Source of the DNA: Pyrobaculum sp.
GTDB taxonomy: Archaea; Thermoproteota; Thermoprotei; Thermoproteales; Thermoproteaceae
Assembly: GCA_009903905.1 (NCBI GenBank)
Contig: WYEI01000204.1
Location: 1-5,636 of the forward strand
DNA length: 5,636 nt
Reading direction: 5' to 3'
The notes below the pieces were generated by a model. It was not told the origin of the DNA. It saw nothing but the letters and a program-made list of their open reading frames with translations, and ran no database searches. This document shows, piece by piece, positions 1-5,331 of the stretch. A program made the position numbers and the translations under genes. Positions within the stretch are counted from its first letter, which is position 1; every line of letters starts with the position of its first letter.

Positions 1-1
1 G

Positions 2-769
2 CTTAAAAGCCACCAGAAGACCTTCCTCAACTACTGGATGCGGCACATATGGATCCCGGTCTGGCCCCTCTTTCAGGGCGTCTTGATTACGGCGGCTGTC
101 CTCGGCGTCTCGGTGTGGCAGGTGGTGGAGTGGGCGTGGCCGGGCGCCCTCTTCGCCGTGGCGGCGGGAGTCGCGGTGGCCGCCTCGCTCGTCAAGCCAG
201 TCCCCGTGGCTGGGGATCCGCGTGACTTAACGGCCCTCTGGCCTCTCGCGGCTGTGGCCGCGCTCTCCTTTCTAGTGCCTCTCCCCCTGGCGGTGGCGGC
301 TGTTTATCTGGCCTACGTCGTGGTTAATAAGGTGGGTAGAGATCAGCTCGCCGCCTCGTTGAAGTACGCCCTTAACCCGCGGATACTTACCATAATTGTG
401 TTTTCTCTAGTCTTCGCCCAGTACATAAAAGAGAGCGGACTAGGCGCCCAGCTGGCCCAGGTCCTGGGCCCCTACTCCGGCCTCGCCGTCTTCTTGATAC
501 CCTTCGCCGTGGGTTTAGCCACCGGCGTGGAGTTCACCTTCGCCGGCCTCGCCTTTCCGCCCATATCGTCTCTTATCCACGGACCTGCCTTGGCCTTGGC
601 CTTCGCGGGGGGTTTTCTCGGCGTGATGCTCAGCCCGGCCCATTCGTGTCTCGTCCTAACCCGAGAGTACTACCAAGCGGACGTCGCCCAGGTATATCGT
701 CTCTTGGCCAAGGCCGCCGCCGCTGTCGTGGCACTGTCGGCGGCATACTACGTATTGATCTTTTATTGA
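2..769 (+). CDS. DUF401 family multi-pass membrane protein, N-terminus cut off by the window edge
   Basis: The reading frame is open to the left edge (the codons before the ATG at 38 read LKSHQKTFLNYW), so the gene starts outside the window and the ATG at 38 is internal. The visible 255 residues are the C-terminal part of a protein whose family is usually about 400 residues. Hydrophobic stretches lie at roughly 23-45, 49-64, 77-110, 128-143, 160-179, 194-220 and 234-254 of the fragment, giving about seven to eight membrane segments. Family-like signatures are NYWxRHIW near the start, GLATGVEF with a following FP pair, and LSPAHSCLVLTREYY near residues 210-225. DUF401 proteins are uncharacterised archaeal and bacterial membrane proteins that resemble ion-transporter-type permeases; the substrate is unknown. 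The stop is 16 bases before tdk, so the two may be co-transcribed. Family assignment is fairly sure; transport is an inference. Confidence 0.85.
   Translation, partial: LKSHQKTFLNYWMRHIWIPVWPLFQGVLITAAVLGVSVWQVVEWAWPGALFAVAAGVAVAASLVKPVPVAGDPRDLTALWPLAAVAALSFLVPLPLAVAAVYLAYVVVNKVGRDQLAASLKYALNPRILTIIVFSLVFAQYIKESGLGAQLAQVLGPYSGLAVFLIPFAVGLATGVEFTFAGLAFPPISSLIHGPALALAFAGGFLGVMLSPAHSCLVLTREYYQADVAQVYRLLAKAAAAVVALSAAYYVLIFY
761..766 (+). promoter_or_regulatory. weak TATA-like box ahead of tdk
   Basis: TTTTAT lies over the last codons of the DUF401 gene. Its centre is about 23 bases before the GTG at 786 and about 29 before the GTG at 792. That is near the spacing expected for a leaderless transcript but not exact for either start. 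There is no Shine-Dalgarno-like motif between the two genes, which mildly favours a separate leaderless promoter over reinitiation. The call is tentative. Confidence 0.25.
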
Positions 770-785
770 CGACGCCTCTTTCATC

Positions 786-1343
786 GTGCTGGTGGTTGTC
801 GTCGGCCCCATGTTTGCGGGCAAGACCACAGAGTTGATCCGCCGGGTGGAGCGGCAGGTCATAGCTGGTCGGCGGGCCATCGTCTTTAAGCCTTCTCTAG
901 ACGCGAGGTACGACGCCTCTAAGGTAGCCGCCCACAACGGCCTCAAGTTCGACGCCTATGTGGTGCCGCCTGACGAGGCCGGCGTCGAGGCTATATACAA
1001 ACTGGGGTTTGAGTACGACGTGGTCGCCGTGGACGAGATCCAGTTCTTCCCCCCGAGCCTCGCGGAGGTTCTTGACGCGTTGGCAAGCCACAGAGTGGTA
1101 ATTGCCGCAGGTCTAAACCTCGACTTCCGCGGCGAGCCTTTTGAAACCACCATGCGCGCGATGGCGTATGCAGACAAGGTGGTGTCTCTAACCGCCGTCT
1201 GTAAAATATGTGGAAGACCGGCCACCCGGACGCAACGCCTCATAGACGGCAGACCCGCCCCTAGAGACAGCCCCCGCATCCTAATAGGCGGAGGGGAGAC
1301 CTACGAAGCTCGGTGTAGGAGACACCACCTCGTCCCTAAATAG
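786..1343 (+). CDS. tdk: thymidine kinase, type II (TK1-like)
   Basis: The enzyme phosphorylates thymidine to dTMP with ATP in the cytoplasm, for pyrimidine salvage. The 185 residues match the usual length of the small TK1-like enzymes. The P-loop GPMFAGKT is at 7-14, and the Walker B-like stretch VVAVDEIQFF at 79-88 includes E84, the expected catalytic base. AGLNLDFRGEPF at 108-119 is the conserved segment after it. Zinc ligands are C139 and C142 (CKIC) with C177 and H180 (CRRH). The last pair is Cys/His as in E. coli Tdk, not Cys/Cys as in human TK1. GGGETYEARC at 168-177 forms the substrate-binding lasso end. The frame has a stop at 756-758, and GTG at 786 is the first usable start; GTG at 792 is also possible. 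The ATG at 810 would cut into the P-loop. It lies 16 bases after the DUF401 gene. Confidence 0.95.
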   Translation: MLVVVVGPMFAGKTTELIRRVERQVIAGRRAIVFKPSLDARYDASKVAAHNGLKFDAYVVPPDEAGVEAIYKLGFEYDVVAVDEIQFFPPSLAEVLDALASHRVVIAAGLNLDFRGEPFETTMRAMAYADKVVSLTAVCKICGRPATRTQRLIDGRPAPRDSPRILIGGGETYEARCRRHHLVPK

Positions 1344-1372
1344 GTTATATTCACCGAATTTTTGAATGAATA

Positions 1373-1380
1373 TTTTTAAA
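1373..1380 (+). promoter_or_regulatory. TATA box (probable) of the ferredoxin gene
   Basis: TTTTTAAA sits in the only clearly AT-rich part of the 51-base gap after tdk, with a purine-rich GAATGAA just upstream (1364-1370) in the place of a BRE. The box centre (about 1376.5) is about 25 bases before the ATG at 1401. That is the archaeal TATA-to-start-site distance, so transcription should begin at or next to the start codon and give a leaderless mRNA. No Shine-Dalgarno motif is present, which agrees. Confidence 0.6.
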
Positions 1381-1400
1381 GGTAAAAAGTTTCTGTGCTT

Positions 1401-1724
1401 ATGGCGGAACTCGCCAACTACCAAAGAGTAGTTATTGACCAAGACACTTGTATCAGTTGCGGCGCTTGCGTCGCCGCCTGTCCCTACCAGGCCCTTGAGC
1501 TTGACGAAAACGGCAAATCCAGACTCATTTGGGAGATGTGCAAAGACGACTTCTCCTGCGTCGCCGTGTGTCCCGTCAAGTGTATCTACAAGACAAGCGA
1601 GGCCCCGGCGGAGTTCAAGGCCAAGACGGGCTGGTACAAGTTCGGCAAGGCCCTCTCTCCAGAGGAACAGAAAGCATACGAAGAGTGGAAGTCGAAATAC
1701 GGCGTCACAGCCCCACCCGTCTAG
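1401..1724 (+). CDS. dicluster ferredoxin with Asp in the second cluster motif
   Basis: A small soluble iron-sulfur electron carrier of 107 residues, of the kind that takes electrons from 2-oxoacid:ferredoxin oxidoreductases in hyperthermophilic archaea. The first motif is complete: C17-x2-C20-x2-C23-x3-C27-P. The second reads C47-x2-D50-x2-C53-x3-C57-P, with Asp where the second Cys is expected, so this site should carry a [3Fe-4S] or an Asp-ligated [4Fe-4S] cluster. An extra C61 follows in CPVKC. After the two-cluster fold a charged tail of about 43 residues (about 65-107, rich in Lys, Glu, Trp and Tyr) has no Cys; its role is unknown. I prefer the ATG at 1401 because the TATA box predicts a leaderless start there. 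The in-frame GTG at 1395 would add two residues. It seems to be transcribed alone, since the next gene has its own promoter. The partner enzyme cannot be told from the sequence. Confidence 0.9.
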   Translation: MAELANYQRVVIDQDTCISCGACVAACPYQALELDENGKSRLIWEMCKDDFSCVAVCPVKCIYKTSEAPAEFKAKTGWYKFGKALSPEEQKAYEEWKSKYGVTAPPV

Positions 1725-1731
1725 GCGAGAA

Positions 1732-1739
1732 ACATATTT
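1732..1739 (+). promoter_or_regulatory. TATA box (probable) of the radical SAM gene
   Basis: ACATATTT lies in the 36-base gap after the ferredoxin stop, with purine-rich CGAGAA (1726-1731) directly upstream as a possible BRE. The box centre (about 1735.5) is about 25-26 bases before the GTG at 1761. This matches leaderless initiation on that codon, and there is no Shine-Dalgarno motif before it. Confidence 0.5.
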
Positions 1740-1752
1740 CTCTCTATCTCAA

Positions 1753-1760
1753 CCTTTTTT
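1753..1760 (+). terminator. possible T-tract terminator of the ferredoxin transcript
   Basis: CCTTTTTT follows a pyrimidine-rich run (1736-1750) and ends right before the GTG of the next gene. Archaeal RNA polymerases terminate at such T-tracts without a hairpin, so it could end the ferredoxin mRNA. It also overlaps the initiation region of the next gene, and six T residues is short, so the call is weak. Confidence 0.3.
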
Positions 1761-2855
1761 GTGGGCACTTGTCAATTCTGCGGCAGGTCCGACCTCTTGA
1801 TATCCGACGCAGTCGGGGTCTGCGTAGACTGCCTCAGGAGGAGGCCGAGGAAGGCCCTTGAGGTAGCCGCGAGGGCGCACAGAATAAGCAGGGCCAGGTT
1901 CAAACTCCCGCCGGCGCCGCCCAGCGGCGGCGTACCCTGCGGTATCTGCGGACGCGGATGCGCCGTTCCTGAGGGCGGCGTGGGGTACTGCGGCGTCGTG
2001 AGAAACATCGGCGGGAGACTGGGGAGGCCCGGCGGAGATGTTAATGTCGGCGTATTGACGTATTACTTCGACCCCATCCCGACGAACTGTGTGGCGGACT
2101 GGGTCTGCCCTGCCGCCACGGGGAGGGGCTACCCGAAATACGCCAGGTCCCCCCTGGGCGAGGAGGGGTACTACAACCTGGCGGTTTTCTACGGCGCGTG
2201 TAGCCTCGACTGCCTCTACTGCCAGAACTGGCAGTACCGGGAGTACCCATCCAGCCCCCGGCTGGTCTCGGTGGCGGAGCTGGAGAGGGCCATGGGGCGC
2301 CGGGTTACCTGCGTCTGTTTCTTCGGCGGGGAACCTGCCCCCCAGACGGTCCACGCGTTGCTTGTGGCAAAGAAAGCCGCTGAGAAGGGCGTAAGGGTGT
2401 GTTGGGAGACGAGCGGCCAGCTGGCGCCTCATCTGCTGGACAAGGTGGTGGAGGCTTCGTTGAAAACCGGCGGAATCGTGAAGTTCGACCTCAAGGCGTT
2501 TACGCCCAGCGTCTATAAGGCGTTGACAGATGGGGAGGTGGACGTGGCGCTTAGGAACTTCAAGGCGGCGGCGAGGCGGTTTAGGGAGAGGCCGGAGGTG
2601 CCGCTGGTGGTCGCCTCTATACTGCTTGTGCCGGGCTACGTCGACGAGGTGGAGATAGACCTCTTAACCAAGTTCGTAGCACAAATAAACCCGGAGATAC
2701 CGACGCGTTTCTTAGCCTTCCACCCGGACTACATGCTCCGCGACTTGCCGCCGACGTCTAGGAGACACGCGGAGGCGGCGGTTAAAATCGCTAGGGAGAA
2801 CGGCCTCGCGGAGGTGTCCCTGGGGAACGAGTGGCTCCTGGGCGACTACTACTGA
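1761..2855 (+). CDS. PflA-like radical SAM protein with N-terminal zinc-ribbon-like segment
   Basis: A 364-residue cytoplasmic iron-sulfur enzyme of the pyruvate-formate-lyase-activating-enzyme-like group, close to the radical SAM member of the AmmeMemoRadiSam set. Residues 1-25 carry two CxxC pairs (C4/C7, C21/C24) that look like a zinc ribbon. A second Cys-rich stretch follows (C60, C63, C67, C77) with the family phrase GYCGVVRNIGG, then DPIPTNCVADWVCP at 104-117. The [4Fe-4S] site that cleaves S-adenosylmethionine is C147-x3-C151-x2-C154 (CSLDCLYC) followed by QNW. GGEP at 189-192 is the SAM amino-group motif, and WETSGQ (215-220) and FDLKAF (242-247) follow as usual in this group. The substrate is unknown. 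No Memo or AMMECR1 gene is in the window. GTG at 1761 is chosen because it includes the first CxxC and sits at leaderless distance from a TATA box. Its stop overlaps that of convergent bax1. Confidence 0.9.
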   Translation: MGTCQFCGRSDLLISDAVGVCVDCLRRRPRKALEVAARAHRISRARFKLPPAPPSGGVPCGICGRGCAVPEGGVGYCGVVRNIGGRLGRPGGDVNVGVLTYYFDPIPTNCVADWVCPAATGRGYPKYARSPLGEEGYYNLAVFYGACSLDCLYCQNWQYREYPSSPRLVSVAELERAMGRRVTCVCFFGGEPAPQTVHALLVAKKAAEKGVRVCWETSGQLAPHLLDKVVEASLKTGGIVKFDLKAFTPSVYKALTDGEVDVALRNFKAAARRFRERPEVPLVVASILLVPGYVDEVEIDLLTKFVAQINPEIPTRFLAFHPDYMLRDLPPTSRRHAEAAVKIARENGLAEVSLGNEWLLGDYY

Positions 2856-3979
2856 CGGCAATAGGGCTTGACGTGTTTAAAGACGTCTTCCAGCCGGGGC
2901 CTCCCCTTAAACATCACCACGTTGGGGAGCAACTGCCTCCAGGTGGCCATGGCTAGCTCCTCGTTGACGAGGATCAGGAGGGGCTTCCCCACCTTGGCGA
3001 TCTTCTCGTATTTCCGCCTGAGGTAGTCGGGGGTCCAGAACCCCACGATTTCAATGTATAGATCGCCTATTTTGAAGTCGGGGATGTAGACTCTGCCCCC
3101 GACGACGAGGACCTCGGGCTCTCGTTGCACGGGGCATACTCTGGAGACTTGCCGGTAGAACTCCAGCTCCACGGAGCTGTCAAACTCCTCGGCCTCCACG
3201 GGGTTCTTCGGCATGTCTGGTGCGGTGGCGTTGCTTTCTCTGAAGGTGTAGATTTTCTCGTTTAGCTTCACCGCCGCCTCTATGCTCCACCGCCCGGCCG
3301 CTGTTATGTAGGGCACGAGCTTGGCGAGGCGGACGCCGTAGCGCTCTGTCTGTCTAAGCGCCGAGGCGGGGCCGTCGAAGTGGAACTCCAAGTCGCCGCT
3401 TCTCTCCTCTGCTATATACATCAGCCTCAGACCCTTGACCGCCCTCACGAGGCTCTTCACGACAACGGGGGCGTTGGGCAACGTGGCCTTGACGTAGAGC
3501 GACTTGAAGAGGAGGGTCTGGATGAGGGCCAAGTTGTAGCGCCGCATCAGCTCAGCGGGGTCGACCCCCGGCGGCTTCAACACGGCTCTGTTCTCCTCGT
3601 ACGCCTTCATGAACAGCCTCTTCACCTCTTCAGCGCCCATGCGTAGCTTGGCCGCGGCGGCTTCGAAGATCTTCTCCCGCTCCTCCGGCGTAAGTGGGAA
3701 GCCCGCGGCGGAGGATGCCTTGAACACCTCCAGCCTCACCCGCGCCACCAGGCGGCTGTCCACCTCCTCTACCTCCATCAGTTGCTCCACAAGCCTTGCG
3801 AGGCCGCCCAGTAGCTTCCTGTCCCCTCTGAGCGCCTCCACGGCTTTTCTGAAGTCGCCTAGGGTTTTCGCTCCCCGGGCCGCCTCAAGCACCTCCGCCG
3901 CCGCGGACACGTCTGAAAGATAGGCCGGCTTGATCTCCTTGCCCCGCCTTGTGATTCGTAGGTAGTCTAGGGGTATCAC
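2849..3979 (-). CDS. bax1: Bax1 nuclease, DUF790 family, partner of XPB
   Basis: Bax1 is the nuclease partner of archaeal XPB; in studied archaea the complex unwinds and cuts DNA bubble structures, suggesting a role in nucleotide excision repair. The 376-residue protein starts MIPLDYLRITRRG and has a long helical, charged N-terminal and middle part (about 1-250). The C-terminal part carries PD-(D/E)xK-like nuclease signatures: FDSSVELEF at 266-274 (E271/E273), then VYIPDF with D301, then YIEIVGFWTP with E310, and a Lys-rich helix ending at K332 in GKPLLILVN. The start is GTG at 3979-3977, whose last two bases, with the next two, form the overlap GTGA with the xpb stop. This points to coupled translation; no strong Shine-Dalgarno motif precedes it. 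The position directly after xpb is the usual archaeal arrangement and supports the call as much as the protein does. Which acids are catalytic is an inference from the fold pattern. Confidence 0.92.
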   Translation of the reverse strand: MIPLDYLRITRRGKEIKPAYLSDVSAAAEVLEAARGAKTLGDFRKAVEALRGDRKLLGGLARLVEQLMEVEEVDSRLVARVRLEVFKASSAAGFPLTPEEREKIFEAAAAKLRMGAEEVKRLFMKAYEENRAVLKPPGVDPAELMRRYNLALIQTLLFKSLYVKATLPNAPVVVKSLVRAVKGLRLMYIAEERSGDLEFHFDGPASALRQTERYGVRLAKLVPYITAAGRWSIEAAVKLNEKIYTFRESNATAPDMPKNPVEAEEFDSSVELEFYRQVSRVCPVQREPEVLVVGGRVYIPDFKIGDLYIEIVGFWTPDYLRRKYEKIAKVGKPLLILVNEELAMATWRQLLPNVVMFKGRPRLEDVFKHVKPYCRQ

Positions 3980-5331
3980 GCCACGCCCTTCTTCCGTCTC
4001 TTGGCTGTGTTGACCTCCCTGGTGCTGGCGGTGATCACCTCATATATCTTCGCCTTGTGGGGCTTGAGCCTGAGGGCTCTGCCCATCCTCTGTATGAACT
4101 GCCTTGCGCTTGATGTACCGCCTAGTATCACCACCACGTCGACGTCGGGCACGTCGACGCCCTCGTCGAGCACCTTCCCCGTGACAAGCGCCTTGAGCTC
4201 TCCTCTTCTGAAGGCGGCCATTATCTGCTCCCTCTCGTGTCCTGAGATGTCGTGCGTGACCAGGGGAATCAGGTACCGTTCAGACACGGCGCGCGCCAGC
4301 GATGTGTATTCGGTAAATATGAGGATTTTGGATCCCCGGTGCCTCGCCAGTATGTCCCCCACCGCCTCCACCTTGGCGCGTGTCTCAAATATGAGGCGCC
4401 TCATGCCGTGCCACGCCTCCAAAGCCTCCCTAGCACGGGGGTCGCGGCCCGACATCACCACCAGCTTCTGGAAGTCGCTGGGGGATCTGAACCTAAGCCC
4501 CCTGCCCCGGATGTAGCTGAGGTACTTCTTCTCCAGCTCCTTGTAGAGGGCCCTCTCCTCCTCGGTGAGTTGCACCTTCACCACCTCCACCTCGTAATCA
4601 GCGGTCCAGACGCCCCTTATCTCAGACGCCGAAATCCTGTAGACCACGGGCCCCACCAGCCAGTCCAAGTCGACGTGTAGACCGTCGGAGCGCTCCGGCG
4701 TTGCGGTGAGGCCTAGGCGATGCGGCGCGGGGCTCAGCTCGGCGATTTGGCGGTAGGAGGGGGAGGGGAGGTGGTGCACCTCGTCGAAGACGAGGAGCTT
4801 GAACCTGTTGCCCAGTTGCTCTATTGCCGCATATGCCGAGTCGTAGGTAATCACCGTGATGCAACTCTCCCTCTTCTCCTCGCCGTACCACACCCCCACG
4901 CGGCCGGGGAAGTGCTGAGCCAGCTTCGCCCTCCACTGCTCCACCAGCTCCACGGTGGGAACCACCACAAGCGCGGGCTCGCCCAGCTTGGCAATCGCCG
5001 CGATGGCCACGTGGGTCTTCCCGGCGCCTGTGGGCATAACCACGACGCCTTTCTTGGTCTTCATCCACGCCGCGAGGGCTTGCTCCTGGTAGCTCCTCAG
5101 CTTAACCTCAGACGCCGCCTTCACTTCCTTGCACTGCGGAGACCAGACGCGGTCCTCCACGGAGACCGCCGTGGCCTGCGCCACCGAGAGTATGCGCGGG
5201 TAGTAGATGGCGAGCGCCCGGTATTTGCCGACGCGGGAGTCGAACTTCACGAAGGATAGGCGTTTCAACTCGCTGGGGATGTCCCCCTCAAGGAGGACGG
5301 TCCCCCGGTCCCAAGACAGTATTAATCCCAC
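3976..5331 (-). CDS. xpb: archaeal XPB DNA repair helicase (SF2, SSL2/COG1061 type)
   Basis: An ATP-dependent 3'-5' DNA helicase/translocase of superfamily 2, homologous to the XPB subunit of TFIIH. The 451 residues match archaeal XPB, which lacks the eukaryotic extensions. Residues 1 to about 75 are the likely damage-recognition domain. LRSYQEQAL (78-86) leads into the helicase core: Walker A PTGAGKT at 100-106, VVPTVELVEQW at 123-133, DEVH at 183-186 and TAT at 209-211. The place of the XPB RED motif reads R214-S215-D216. An insert at about 254-310 (LTEEERALYKELEKKYL onward) fits the thumb-like ThM. The second RecA domain has ILIFTEY (336-342), LDEGVDVP (388-395) and QRMGRALR (414-421). I start at GTG 5331, preceded by GGAGG four bases upstream. 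A longer frame to 5448 is Arg/Gly-rich and lies wholly within the upstream gene. The stop overlaps the bax1 start by 4 bases. Confidence 0.94.
   Translation of the reverse strand: MGLILSWDRGTVLLEGDIPSELKRLSFVKFDSRVGKYRALAIYYPRILSVAQATAVSVEDRVWSPQCKEVKAASEVKLRSYQEQALAAWMKTKKGVVVMPTGAGKTHVAIAAIAKLGEPALVVVPTVELVEQWRAKLAQHFPGRVGVWYGEEKRESCITVITYDSAYAAIEQLGNRFKLLVFDEVHHLPSPSYRQIAELSPAPHRLGLTATPERSDGLHVDLDWLVGPVVYRISASEIRGVWTADYEVEVVKVQLTEEERALYKELEKKYLSYIRGRGLRFRSPSDFQKLVVMSGRDPRAREALEAWHGMRRLIFETRAKVEAVGDILARHRGSKILIFTEYTSLARAVSERYLIPLVTHDISGHEREQIMAAFRRGELKALVTGKVLDEGVDVPDVDVVVILGGTSSARQFIQRMGRALRLKPHKAKIYEVITASTREVNTAKRRKKGVA

Noticed and set aside
38..40. ATG at 38 as the true start of the DUF401 protein
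   Set aside because: The frame is open to the window edge, the preceding residues continue the family's NYWxRHIW pattern, and the family is much longer than 243 residues.
1395..1400. GTG start for ferredoxin two codons before the ATG
   Set aside because: Possible, but the TATA box places the transcript start nearer the ATG at 1401; the difference is two residues.
1344..1400. Small RNA or riboswitch in the tdk-ferredoxin gap
   Set aside because: The gap is about 50 bases, AT-rich without stable stems, and fully explained by a promoter; no C/D box pattern was seen.
1749..2432. 227-codon open frame on the - strand opposite the radical SAM gene
   Set aside because: It is antisense to a well-supported gene, has low-complexity Arg/Pro/Ala composition and no recognisable domain; long antisense frames are expected in GC-rich coding DNA.
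4135..4159. Direct repeat CACGTCGACG occurring twice, 15 bases apart
   Set aside because: It encodes the repeated Asp-Val-Pro-Asp-Val-Asp-Val residues around XPB helicase motif V, so it is explained by the protein sequence.
4622..5259. Long open frames on both strands within xpb (4622-5068 - and 4720-5259 +)
   Set aside because: They are out-of-frame shadows of the helicase, which has all its motifs in one frame; their composition is Arg/Gly/His-rich and matches no family.
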